NCBI GenBank assembly: GCA_015680685.1
Contig: MNCI01019000.1
Location: 120,547 to 151,393 of the forward strand
DNA from: Gnetum montanum
Taxonomy: Eukaryota > Streptophyta > Gnetopsida > Gnetales > Gnetaceae
DNA length: 30,847 nucleotides
Direction of reading: 5' to 3'
Shown here one piece after another: positions 1 through 9,539 of this stretch; position 1 is the first letter of the stretch, and each line of letters starts with the position of its first letter. The translations under genes were made by a program, and so were the position numbers. The notes below the pieces were generated by a model that saw nothing but the letters and a program-made list of their open reading frames with translations, was not told where the DNA came from and did no database searches.

Positions 1-1719
1 GATTGTGGTGGAATTCCACTTGGATAATATGTTAGTGGTTGGTGGAACTNTTTTCAAGACTGTTTCTATTTTAGAGTCTAAGGAACTCCATACATCGTCT
101 ACCTTAGCCGCTATTTCTATTGTTAACTTTTGGATCGGCAAGGTTTTTCGGTTCACCAACTCTTCAATTGGTGACTCATCCTCTTCAACACAAAATTTCA
201 CTCCCTTCTTTCGAAGGGAGGGATCACGGTTGTACTCCTCCGCACTTTCTCTCTTGCATAGCTCACCTTCTTCAGTTGCTACTTGCTCCAACAAGCTTTG
301 GACTTCATGGGCTCTAAGTTGTGACAGTCTCCCTTGGGCATAAGTTCCAAGGGTTCATCTCGTTTCATGCCTTAGCCCATCCACGATATGGCACAATTGA
401 TCCGGCTGTGTGTACCCATGGCCTGGGCAACGATGTAACAATGTGTAGTAGCAGGCCATGGCAGCATCCAAGGGTTCGTGATGACCTTGCTACCAACCTT
501 GGATCTGCTTATGCAAATTGGACACTCTAAAGTACGTTTGGTATTTTTCGTTGAACAGTTCTAGCAACGTACTCCACCTCCTGATGGTCTCCGGTTCCAA
601 GGACCTGTACCAGCTCTCTGCTTCTTTGATGAGTGTCCTTGGGAACAGCTTAAGTTTTTTCCACTCACTATCTATGTTCTACAAGGTGCAAGCATCGTGG
701 AATACCTGCAAATGATTTTGCAGATCAGCATTATATCCCCCTTCAAATTGTGGGATATTGTTCATGTCTAATCGTTTGATCCGACTATCCTTTAAATGCC
801 TTCTGGGAATCCTAACTGCCTCTGTTATGTTGAGCATACTTTGGGTTATGAGTAGGGGCTCATCATGATCGTCTCTTTCATGACACCTATGATGTCTATG
901 TCATTCCCTACTCTCCCTACGTCCTTGCCCTTTTCCTAACTCCTCTCGACCTTCCTGTCGAGGTCTTTCATCCTTTTTACTTTTATCCTCACCTTTCGGT
1001 TCATGGTGGTTGTGCCCAGATGTGGAAGAAGAGGGTGAATGATGTGAAGAAGGGAAAGAAGAAGGGGAATCATCGCCATGATGATGTTTCTTGCCTTCTC
1101 TTCAGCTTCTACGGCTCCGATCGTTGTGACGATCAAAGCACTCGTCCTTAGCGTGAGTGGTTGTTCCTTCTGTAAACAGTTGGTGTTCACGAGCATCAGA
1201 ACCAGGGATATGTATCATTGATCTTAGGTTCTAATACTCATCCTCCTCACCATTGTTAGGAGGAGAAACATCTTTTGCTAAAGAACCCGTGATAATGGGT
1301 TCCTCATCTCCTATTTCACTAAGGACGTGCGGGGTCTTACCCTTTAGAAAGGTATGTTGGCTCTCCTGCCTTAAATCTCTCATACATTGGGCATCTGTGG
1401 GATAATAATCCCTCATGTCAAAATCTTCCGCAACGTATTCAGCGTAATGATCAGTCATGCCAATCTGTGCCAAGGCACGGAAAAGCATTTGAGAGATTGA
1501 TCGGTCTGGGGGTAACATAATGTTATCTTGCAAATCTCTCCACCGCAGTTGTTCGTCTTGATGGAGAACAAAAGTAAAGTCAGGAATATACTCATCGGGA
1601 TGAGTATATGTTATCCTATATTGTTTAGGACTTGGCTGATTTTGGTTATGTTTTTTATGTTGCCGACTGTCTCTTGTATGATCCTTAGGTGGTGAGTTGC
1701 TCTTGTGAGAAGAAGGCAT
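1..1719 (-). pseudogene. gag: gag polyprotein of element A (degraded, 3' end out of window)
   Basis: Start ATG at 1719, with a clean 162-codon stretch to 1231 ending in a stop. The N-terminal domain carries the HPDEYI-DFTF-LHQDEQ-W-DL signature shared with elements C and D. After the stop the same protein can be followed with interruptions. A Ser/His/Lys/Arg-rich linker lies at about 890-1200. The capsid core at about 480-780 includes a recognisable WSTLLELFNEKYQ motif (retrotransposon gag family). A charged tail follows to about position 50. Gag would form the virus-like particle in the cytoplasm. No zinc knuckle is seen: the sequence jumps at the single N (position 50) from the tail straight to the Pro-rich linker. 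Not functional as it stands. Confidence 0.8.
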
Positions 1720-1839
1720 TTTGATCGGTGTGCTAATTGACCGTTAATTAATTTATCTTTGATTAACTCGAAGGTTTGTTAAGGCTCACAATGATGTGAG
1801 TGATATCCCTTATGTTCAATTCAGCACACAAACACTTAG

Positions 1840-1857
1840 TCCCTGGCAACGACACCA
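1840..1857 (-). promoter_or_regulatory. Primer binding site of element A (tRNA-Asp type)
   Basis: Minus strand reads TGGTGTCGTTGCCAGGGA, one base inside the LTR end. It matches the complement of the plant tRNA-Asp 3' end (TGGCGCCGTTGCCGGGGA) at 15 of 18 positions. The three differences are all C-to-T or G-to-A. Confidence 0.85.
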
Positions 1858-2277
1858 ATGATGAGTGGCGAGGTACCCCTACACTCAACCATACGAAACG
1901 AGCGTAGCACGCACGATCCGGTCGAACTCCCCAGACTAAATGCCGAAACACCCCATGGAACACTTGGGGTTAATCATTCGTTGTCTTCCCAGACTTACTT
2001 GTTGTTGTCATGGTGTATGGTTAAGTAAGTCCAAGGTATATGATTTTTTTGGTCTTTTCCAGGTTTTTCTCCTATGCTATCGGGGAAAGGGTTGAGAAAT
2101 CTAACTAACTCTAACTAAAGTCCTAAGTCTAAATTAACTAGTGTCAGCATCCGTTCCCACTTACTGGACACACCCTGAACCATGCAACTGTGGCTACCAA
2201 ATGCTAATTGTTACTGGGATTACCACACGTAACGCACGTGCTCGAAGTGGTTGTACTGAGGCACCTATTTAGCTTAA

Positions 2278-2567
2278 GTGTGATAAGCAGCCGATTCCTT
2301 GGCTAATCGTACACACCCGTGAGTGCTCGTAGCCAAGTCGTACTTATCACACGATCTAGCCTAGCAATGAGTAGCTGATTCCTTGACTAGCCATACACAT
2401 TGGACTACCACTGGGATTACCAAGCGCAGATCCTAGAATACGCTACTAGGTTACCAAGCAGCCAATGCTCGTAATCAAGTCATACTCATGCGTTGCGACA
2501 AGCAGCCGATTCCTTGATTAGCTGTACACATCCGTAGATGCTCGTAATCAAGTCGTACTTGTGCGCA
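2278..2567 (-). repeat. Three-unit inverted-repeat (hairpin) array in U5 of element A
   Basis: Three consecutive units share one architecture: outer stem, 3-bp stem, 8-bp inner stem and a loop ending TGCTCG. Unit 1 spans 2278-2352, with outer arms GTGTGATAAG/CTTATCACAC and inner arms CTTGGCTA/TAGCCAAG. Unit 2 spans 2367-2489, with outer arms ATGAGTA/TACTCAT, inner arms CTTGACTA/TAATCAAG and an enlarged loop. Unit 3 spans about 2494-2567, with outer arms TGCGACAAG/CTTGTgCGCA and inner arms CTTGATTA/TAATCAAG. The 3-bp stem is CGA/TCG, TGA/TCA and CGA/TCG in turn. Arms differ between units yet remain complementary within each. The array lies between R and the primer site, so it would be in the 5' leader of the genomic RNA. 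Confidence 0.8.
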
Positions 2568-2806
2568 CTAGGAAAGCAATAAATAACAATAAAATAAAAC
2601 CATGTACTGCAAGGTTTATCTAAAAAAGTTCGTCTTTATTGCCATACACAACTTGTGTTCAGGTTACAAAGCTGCTCGAATAAAGAGCCGTTCACTCTAG
2701 GACTCCTACTGCGGGCACATGGGAAATTAATCTAACTCTGGAGTGATCAATCTGCCAAAGCTTCGCTACTTCTAGCTAGGATTGGGAAATAAGGGGAGTG
2801 CCACCT

Positions 2807-2816
2807 CTTATTTATA
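2807..2816 (-). promoter_or_regulatory. TATA box of element A LTR
   Basis: Minus strand TATAAATAAG about 85 bp from the outer LTR end. The same motif is at the equivalent place in both LTRs of C, so it is the likely core promoter for the element transcript. Confidence 0.65.
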
Positions 2817-2899
2817 GATTTGGTGGTGGACCGCGAGATCACGTACGCGATATCGCAGGGGATGTGATATCGTGGCACTATGCATGTCGCGTCTCATCA

Positions 2900-3974
2900 T
2901 GAGTGAACTACTTTCTTAATTAGCTTCCAGCTGCTAGGTGCCTTCTTATTGTGTGGCTACTACATATAGACATCTTTGTATGTTGATCACTTGTGCACAT
3001 TGATTGCATTCAGGCAATGTTAAACTTTGCACAAACCATAACCTCTACACAGAATTACACCCTGTGTCACTATATGCGATGCATGGAACTTTCTTCTTCT
3101 CGATCTTTTTGAATGTATTTTCCTCTGATATTTCTAGGGAAAGATCATAGATTCCTAGGCATGTGTCAATGGTGCTTAGCCATGCTCTTCCCATTATGAT
3201 TGGGAAGTCACCCTTATTGTTGTTCACCTAAATGACTAGGAAGTTAGTTGTGTACAACCACACACAAACAGTGGTAATAATGTCTTCCACCAGTCCGAAT
3301 GGGATAATGATGGACTGGTCATCCAACTCTAGACAGATGTTGCTCTTTTTCAATGGAGGCAGGTTCCAGGCCTTGTACATTTCTTGAGAAATCAAGTTAA
3401 CACCATAACCTGAATTCAAAATAGCCTTGCACAACGTATTTCTAGCGATTTGTAAGTATATTAGAGGACTCCCAGGATCAAAGAATTTCCTGGGAAGGTG
3501 GTCAGCTTTGATTCAATTAGTGAAGACATGTGTTGAGTGCGGTGGTTGAGTTAAAGAAGGCTCCAAAGTTTTGATTGATACCAAGGCATCTAAGGAATCA
3601 GCCACTTGTGATTGTAAGGGCTTGGTTGGTTTGTTGGTTCTAAAGAAATGTATTTTATTCATGTGGTTGTTGGAACCAATAGTAGGTTGAGAGTTAACAA
3701 CCCTTATGGCATTACATTACTGTGGCTAGATAGGGATTTTACCTTGCATCGTGGGAGTAGGTGGTAGTGGAGCTATTCATGGAATAAGTGCAGCCAAATG
3801 AGAAGGATGATATGCTTGTAGAATATCATCCCTAGAAGAGGGAGTCCCATAATACTCGTGGACTTGGCAGTGAGGTTGAGGAGTGACGTGACCAGTAGAG
3901 TCACGTGGGGAGATTGGCTGCTGTACGTAATATCCATATGGGTCAGGTTGTTAGTAAGGATATTGTTGCGTCTT
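2900..3974 (-). mobile_element. Element B1: gypsy fragment (protease region), split by element A
   Basis: Minus-strand gypsy sequence with no LTR in view. It starts at the insertion point of A, in the linker between protease and RT. It runs through protease and the Pro-rich gag-protease linker, and ends near 3974 where a second, independent protease segment (B2) begins. Its wording is closer to element D than to C or B2. The remainder of B1 (RT, integrase, 3' LTR) would be expected beyond the left window edge, past element A. Confidence 0.75.
3045..3720 (-). pseudogene. Aspartic protease region of element B1
   Basis: Two open segments in different frames (3228-3434 and 3045-3227) form a retropepsin-like domain. 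The first holds the active-site loop and the second the FPIIMGRAWLSTID block that follows it in this family. The active-site loop reads LNSGYGVNLIS, so the catalytic Asp of the usual DSG is Asn (a GAT-to-AAT change). Upstream (3434-3720) the linker with the FFR-type motif is recognisable but broken by stops. The enzyme would have processed the Gag-Pol precursor. It is inactive here because of the Asn, a frameshift and stops. Confidence 0.75.
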
Positions 3975-4270
3975 ACATCAATAGTACTTAGCAATTCCCT
4001 TCTCATAATAATTGGGAAGTCCCCCTTACAATTCTCAACCTTAATTACTAGGAAATTAGGAGGATAAGACCATCCATAGACAATGGTCACAATGTCTTCC
4101 ACTAGTTCCAATGGAATAGTAATGTACTGGTCTACCAATTCCAATCAAATATTTCTCTTCTTGAGAGGTTGTAGGTTCCAGGTAGTATAAATCTCATGAA
4201 AAATCAAGTTAATACTAAAACCTGAATCAAGAAGAGTTTTACATGGTTCATTCCTAGTGATTTGTAAATA
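3975..4270 (-). pseudogene. Aspartic protease fragment of element B2
   Basis: The segment encodes the active-site loop LLDSGFSINLI, so the catalytic Asp is kept, around 4222-4230. The PLELVEDIVT--YGWSYP block and FPIIM follow. The open frame at 3773-4144 then runs past LSTID into unrelated linker residues because of the B2/B1 junction. An open reading frame there is thus an artefact of the fusion, not a gene. The C-terminal part of the protease is absent. Confidence 0.75.
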
Positions 4271-4479
4271 GATAAGAGGACTTCCAAGATTAGCTAATTT
4301 CCTAGGAAGTTTTCCAATTTGAATCTAATCAGATACAACGTGAGTTAGCATAATAGTATGGTTTTTAGGTGGCATTAGGTTTGAAGGGTTCCTGATGGAA
4401 TGGTTTATAGAGGATAAGGTAAGATCAGGGTGACAAATTGCCTAAGTTTATGAGGGCTTAGTAGGGTTTTTGGGTTGGA

Positions 4480-6857
4480 AAAATGGTCTTTTACAAGCAT
4501 TAGGTTTTGAACCACTTGAATTATGAACTAGTTGTAGATGGATAGTCCTATTAGCATTGTGTTGTTGTGGTTGGGCTAGAGGTTCATCTTGCATGGATGG
4601 AGTAGGCCGTAGCTATGTTGAGGGTGGAGGAATAAGTGCAAGAACATGAGGAGGATAAGGATGGAATGTGGTATCCCTTTTAAAATGTGAAGAATGAGTT
4701 TTATAGTATTCAAGAGGATAGTAGTGATGTTGGAAAAGAGAAACATAATTGGAAGCATCACATGGAGACAAGGGTTGCTAAACATAATACCCATATGGAT
4801 TTGGTTGCCTATAAGGGTACTACTGCCTTTGTGGTGTCATCCCTCATGACTATGGTTGTTGCCACTATTGATACTACTTGTATAGTTGAGGTGGAGTTCC
4901 ACTTCGATAATATTGTTGTTGCTGATGGAATTTCTTGGGATCTAGGTGTTTGTCATTTTACTAGCAGTGGATTCAAAGCATACACCCCAGACTCTTGTAA
5001 GTGTGACATGATAGGGAAACATCCCTTAGGATGTTCATATTGGCATATATCACACCCACCATCATCATTTAATTCAGTTTCCACAACTTCCTCTACTGCA
5101 ACAATCTTGCCCTTACCCCTTTGATTGACACGTTCAAATTCCTTTCGTCTCCTATGGTCACAATCACTACATTATTTTTTAGAATCTTGAGTAATTGTTG
5201 TGATAGCTTGAAATCTACTATCTATAGAGTTCCAAAACTGATCTACCTTGGCTAAAATTTCAAAGGTAAATTTTTGAATCAGCAAGGTTTTTCAATTCAC
5301 CACCTCATTAAGTAATCATTCCTTCTTACTGTCACAAAATTGGACCTCCCTCTTGTGAGTGGAAGGATCTCGGTTGTATTCTTCTACACTTTTGTGTTTC
5401 CTCAAATCTCCTTATTTTTTTGCTACCTACTCAATTAGCCTTTATATTTGATGGGCTCTTAATTCTAACAATATTCCTTGGCTGTAGGTCCCAAGAACTC
5501 CTCATTTCAAAGCAAAGCCCATCTATGATGTGGTGAAGTTGTTCTTGTCAAAAGTAATCATGGCCAGGGCATCAGTGTAACAGGGAATAATATTTATCCA
5601 TGGTGGCATCTAAGGACTCATGTGTTCCTTACTTCTAACCCTAGATTTTCCTTCTCAGATTAGACACTTGGGAGTATTTTTGATACTTATTGTTGAATTG
5701 CTCGAGCATTGTACTCCATCTACAGATTGATTTCAGCTCCAAGGACTACTACCAACTTTCTGCTTATTTGATGAGTGTCCTAGAAAATAACTTGAACTTT
5801 TACCAATCATTTTCTATGTTTTGTAAGGTACAAGCATCATGAAAAACCTAAAGATGATTTTGTAGATCAAAGTTATATCCCCCCTCAAACTTGGGAATTT
5901 TGTTCATATCCAATTGCTTGATCCTACTATCTTTTCACATGCCTTGTCAGAATTCTCACTACCTCTGCGATGTTTATCATGCTTTAGGTAATGAGAAAAG
6001 GCTCATCATAGCCATGATCCTAGTACCTACAATGCCCTCTACTACCCCTTCATTCATGACAATGAACTTCTCTTGAATGCCTATGCCTTAAATCTTAACT
6101 TCCTTAACAGTCCCAATGGTCATCTTGGTCCTATCTATCACCTCCATCATGATCACATCTACTACAACTGCATTCAGAGCCAGAAGAGGAAGAAGATGAT
6201 GACAAAGGTGAAGAGGAAGGAGGACTAGCACCATCACAGTGCCTACCATCCCCTCTTTGGTGGTTGTGGCCAAAATCATGATCATGCTACTTACTCTCAT
6301 CCCTACCGTGACTCTCCTTTTTGGATCCCCCTTTATCATGGGATCTGTTCTTGCTAGAACCAGGATTATGTATCATGGACTATAAGTTCTGGTTTTAACC
6401 TTCTTCACCAAAGTCAAAGAGAGAAGTCTCTGTATGGAAAATCCCTAGAGAAGGATTCTCCACCATCTTTTTGGTAACTTAGGAATGTGAAACCATTGGA
6501 CCACTGCCATTTCACAAACTTGTAGCATTGCTTTAGTTGTTGATCCCTTGGACATTATGCATCAGTGGGATGGTAATCCCTCGCATCACTACCCTACACA
6601 ACATATTTAGCATGAAGTCTTTGGATGCCTAATTGCATGAGAGTTTGATGGACAATCGTGGAAATGGATTGATCGGGTGGCAACACAATGTTGCCCTCCA
6701 TGTCTCGCCACCATAATTGTTCATCCTAGTGTAGGACGTAGGTGAAATTGGGTACATACTCATCAAGATGAGCAAATGCCACTCTATATTATTGGGGTAC
6801 TTACTGATTTACTCTATCATACTTGGACAGAGAATCACTTGTGTGAGATGAAGATAT
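4480..6857 (-). pseudogene. gag: gag region of element B2 (heavily degraded)
   Basis: The N-terminal domain is recognisable just below 6857 (AHLDEYVPNFTYVLH, then NIVLPPDQSIS). The initiating ATG of A, C and D (ATG-CCT/TCT-TCT) is ATA here at 6855-6857. The capsid core lies around 5640-5860 with many stops. A zinc knuckle is at 5016-5054: CDICQYEHPKG, with the last Cys position as CF. The Pro-rich linker occupies about 4400-4900. An open frame on the opposite strand at 4687-5124 is a shadow of this gag. No product expected. Confidence 0.7.
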
Positions 6858-7003
6858 CTTGTATTAGAAGACAAGAAATGTAGTGTGATAGCTTATAATT
6901 TTTCTAGTTATTTTTGATGTATGATATGACTTTAGGGTTCATTCCAATGATGTTAAATAATTTTTCACTAGATCCTAGATAGTGCATATAACAAAATAAA
7001 GGT

Positions 7004-7020
7004 CCCCAACAACAATGCCA
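7004..7020 (-). promoter_or_regulatory. Primer binding site of element B2 (tRNA-Asp type, decayed)
   Basis: Minus strand TGGCATTGTTGTTGGGG directly inside the LTR end. Relative to the tRNA-Asp complement it differs at five positions, every one C-to-T or G-to-A, so the site was originally canonical and has decayed by transitions. Confidence 0.75.
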
Positions 7021-7021
7021 A

Positions 7022-7928
7022 TGATGAGCGACGAGTATACCCTATGCCCAACCATATGAATTACAAGTGTTCACATGCAATTTGATCAAATTCCGTAGAC
7101 TTTAAGTTCCTTAGTACGTTAATTCTAGGAATCAAAGTCTATTTGTAACAATCATTGTCTTTCCAAATACACTTGTGGAGCTTAGTTATATGGTTAAGTT
7201 TAATTGAGGGACATGATTTTTATTATTTTATATTTTATTCACCTATGATTAATAACAAGTTGAAACTCAATCTATTAACCAATTTAACTAATCTAATTCC
7301 CAATTAATCACTAACTATCCTAACATAAGCATTTGGTCCCACTTTTCATACTCATCTTGAATGCATACAATACTGTTGGATTACCAAGCATTAAGTGTTG
7401 ATGGAATTACCAAGTGTTGTATATTATGCTTGAAGTAGTAATACTTATGTGTTTAAACTATTTTGCTTAATTATTTAATTAATTAAACTCTTACTTATCT
7501 TAATTAATCACATAATTAATGAAAATAGTAAATGCAGAAATAAATCATTAATCTATTCCAAGTGCTGCAAGGTTTGATCAAAAGGCTCATCTTTATTGTC
7601 ATTCACACTAAGTGCTCAGGTACATTAGTGCTCGAATAAAGATCTGTACACTTTTTGACTCCTACTATGAGAACTTAGAAAAATATTCTAACTTTCAAAT
7701 GACAAAACTATGAGAGTTCATCTACTCTATTGACAAAACTTTCCATAAACACGATAGATGAACACATATTTATAGAATTTCTTATGGAGCTACATCGATG
7801 AGGCCTCATAGACACAAAAAATGCTACATCGATGTCGCCCTGTCGATGGGGCAACACCACATTGATGAGGCCACATCGACAAGGACTCGTCAATGAGGCC
7901 ACATCGATGGAGGCCCATTGACGTGACA
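7022..7928 (-). repeat. 5' LTR of element B2 (about 907 bp, outer end approximate)
   Basis: The primer-site end is CTCATCA (minus strand) at 7022-7028. The remainder aligns in blocks with the C LTR: the Asn-rich AT block near 7260-7520, the ATTACCAAG block near 7380-7420, and GCTGCAAGG plus the CTTTATT motif near 7560-7600. A TATA box (minus TATAAATA) is at 7767-7774. U3 (about 7793-7928) is made of short ATCGATG-type repeats. The outer terminus is placed at TGTCACG (7928) because repeats stop there. No TGATGAG is found, so this end is less certain. Confidence 0.65.
7793..7921 (-). repeat. Short-period repeat upstream of the TATA box in B2 LTR
   Basis: Repeated variants of CTACATCGATGAGGCC, CACATTGATGAGGCC, CGTCAATGAGGCC and CACATCGATGGAGGCCC on the plus strand, irregularly spaced at about 15-40 bp. 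They occupy the U3 position upstream of the TATA box (7767-7774, read on the minus strand), where A and C have GATATC repeats and D has GTTACTCTAG repeats. Confidence 0.65.
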
Positions 7929-8490
7929 TGTTAACGCTTTATTAGTTGGAAGTAAGATGTTTCATTTATTCTTGTTAATGATGTCTACAAGATACTTGTT
8001 GTTGATTTGATATGTGTTCATTTAAAATTTGGGTTACCTTTCTTGAAATTAAAGTTTTGATTCATAGTTAAATTATGTAAAAGCATATAATTTAAGTTAT
8101 TTATGCTAAGAAAAATTCTTATTTTTTTCATACTAGGTATTATTCTCCTTTTCTTCCCTGTTTGTTAAGACAAATAATGCTTCAATGGTGCAACTTGTTT
8201 TAGATAGAGGATCATTTGTACATAAGCATGCATTATTAATCATTTGTAAGCAAATTGTGAATTTTAATATCCAATCTAAAGAATGTTTCAAAGTTCTATG
8301 TTTTGTTGGCCTATTTAATATTCTATTGATTTCTCAAAGAGTTGAGTAATAAATTATTAGTTTTCTTGGTTTGATTAATCATATGGAATCTATTTTTACA
8401 TAATTTGATTTCCATAGACATTTTTTGGTTGAAATCAATTTTTTAAATAGTAAAAAATAATTGGTATTACAAGTAGGTGAGAAGACTTAA
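7929..8490. other. Unassigned AT-rich stretch between B2 and E
   Basis: About 560 bases with no match that I can recognise to the gypsy or copia parts in this window. A short plus-strand frame from 8186 (about 54 codons) contains a weak retropepsin-like phrase (VLDRGSFV), too little to call. It may be host spacer DNA or a remnant of another element. Confidence 0.4.
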
Positions 8491-9539
8491 AAAGGATCAG
8501 ATAAAGTCGAAGTGTGGTATATATTGTTCAAACCAAATTCAATCCATCGATTGTCCATAATGTTGGAACTCTTCAATGAGAAATACTAAACCTACGTGAG
8601 GGTGTCCAACCTAAGGAAATGAATCCAAGGATAGAAATAGGAACAACATGAACCCTTGGATATTGCCCTAGATAGATACTATTCTATACTGTATAGATGT
8701 CTATGCCATGGTTTCTTTGAAGAAGAGTAACTTTTCCACATCATAGATGGGCTTTGTAGTCAAACGAGAGAGACCCTTAGGATTTATGCCCATGGTTGGT
8801 TATACGAATTAAAAGTCCATCAGATACAAAGGCTAATCAAGTGGGTGGAAAAAGAAGAAGGAGAGCTATGTAAATGAGAGAATGTTGAGGAATATTAATG
8901 GGATCCAACTCTTTAAAAGAATAGGATTTATCTCCATGATAAGAAAAAATAGGTAGCCCTCAATAAGGTGATTTCACAACACACCTTGCTAATGCAATAG
9001 TCTATTGTTGAACTTCAAGCAAGACTAGATAAGATGTTGAAATTGATAAATGAGAAAGTTACAACTTGTGTAGAAATCGTAGAGGAGAGAGTAACACAAA
9101 ATAAATCAAGTGATCACAACAAAAGAAGGAAAAGGGACTAAGAGATAGGTAAGAACATTGATAAAAAAGAAAAGGAGAAATGACTATAGAAGAAGAAACT
9201 ATAGACTCAACCATTGAAAAAGATGATAAATATGACATCTTCCTATATGACCATCCAAAAGGCTATTGCCCAATTATGTTACATGTACATGAGTATTGGG
9301 CTTTTGCTTTGAATCCCAAGTTTGTACAGAAGCAAATGCCTATGAAATTACCTCTCAAGAGGTAATTATAGACAATCCAACAACCAATTGTACTATCCTA
9401 GTGGGACTTCTTACTAGCCTCAACACTATCATCAACAGCAGTGGAAAAACCTAGAGTTCAACACCAATCGTACTATCCTAGTGGGACCCATCCGAATACT
9501 ATGTTCAACAACTTTTTTTTCCAATTAGTTATACTTCCT
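8490..9539 (+). mobile_element. Element E, left piece: gag fragment interrupted by element C
   Basis: Plus-strand gypsy gag relic. It begins inside the capsid core: the stretch around 8530-8620 aligns with the RRWST-LELFN region of D. It continues through the MNPWI-type and RETLRIYAHG-type segments to a decayed zinc knuckle and a Gln/Pro/Tyr-rich linker. It stops at the insertion point of C, at the TTCCT duplication 9535-9539, and resumes at 19469. No 5' LTR, primer site or gag start is found upstream, so the 5' end is truncated near 8490 (boundary approximate). Confidence 0.7.
8490..9539 (+). pseudogene. gag: gag fragment of element E (capsid core to zinc knuckle)
   Basis: The only open piece is 9180-9365 (61 codons). 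It ends in YDIFLYDHPKGYCP at 9231-9269, the same zinc-knuckle segment as CEICQYDHPKGCCP in element C. The first two Cys are replaced by Tyr and Phe, so it could not bind zinc. Upstream (8530-9100) the gag reading is scattered over frames with stops. Downstream the linker has two YYPSGT-type repeats near 9390 and 9470. Confidence 0.65.
9535..9539 (+). repeat. Target site duplication of element C, left copy
   Basis: TTCCT directly abuts the left LTR of C. The identical TTCCT follows the right LTR at 19464-19468. A 5-bp duplication is standard for Ty3/gypsy integrases. Element E reads continuously across it once C is removed. Confidence 0.92.

Larger units (their letters stand above)
1..2899 (-). 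mobile_element. Element A: Ty3/gypsy LTR retrotransposon, 5' part (LTR, primer site, gag)
   Basis: The 5' half of a minus-strand gypsy element. Read right to left it has a 5' LTR (1859-2899), a tRNA-Asp type primer site (1840-1857) and a gag region reaching the left window edge. The pol genes and 3' LTR must lie outside the window. The outer LTR end is the terminal TGATGAG (minus strand) at 2899. The next base already belongs to the protease-RT linker of another gypsy copy (B1), so A was inserted into B1. The 5-bp target duplication on this side would be 2900-2904 (TGAGT). The partner copy is out of view. Confidence 0.88.
1859..2899 (-). repeat. 5' LTR of element A (1041 bp)
   Basis: Bounded by TGATGAG at the outer end and CTCATCA at the primer-site end, the same terminal inverted repeat seen in the LTRs of C and at the start of D's LTR. 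U3 is short and holds GATATC-type repeats (about 2820-2899). A TATA box lies at 2807-2816 and an AATAAAG polyadenylation-type motif at 2634-2640, both on the minus strand. The LTR is about 200 bp longer than C's because a repeated hairpin array occupies 2278-2567 in U5. Blocks around 2000-2280 and 2590-2780 align by eye with the LTRs of C and D. Confidence 0.88.
3975..7928 (-). mobile_element. Element B2: gypsy element, 5' half (LTR, primer site, gag, start of protease)
   Basis: Minus-strand element. Its 5' LTR lies at 7022-7928, primer site at 7004-7020, gag from 6857 downwards and protease from about 4270 down to the abrupt junction with B1 near 3974. At that junction the protease reading, cut in the middle of the LSTID block, passes directly into B1's upstream Pro-rich linker. 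B2 is therefore not simply B1's own left-hand half. It is the most degraded gag copy in the window. Confidence 0.75.

Noticed and set aside
1763-1963. Minus-strand 66-codon frame at the gag leader of A
   Set aside because: It crosses the primer site and the LTR end, which are noncoding in this family.
2278-2567. CRISPR-like or tRNA-cluster interpretation of the hairpin array
   Set aside because: Only three units with variable arms inside an LTR. No constant repeat with unique spacers, and no tRNA A/B boxes or T-loop.
3858-4067. Plus-strand open frame of 69 codons
   Set aside because: It is antisense to the B2/B1 protease-linker sequence, which has clear homology on the minus strand.
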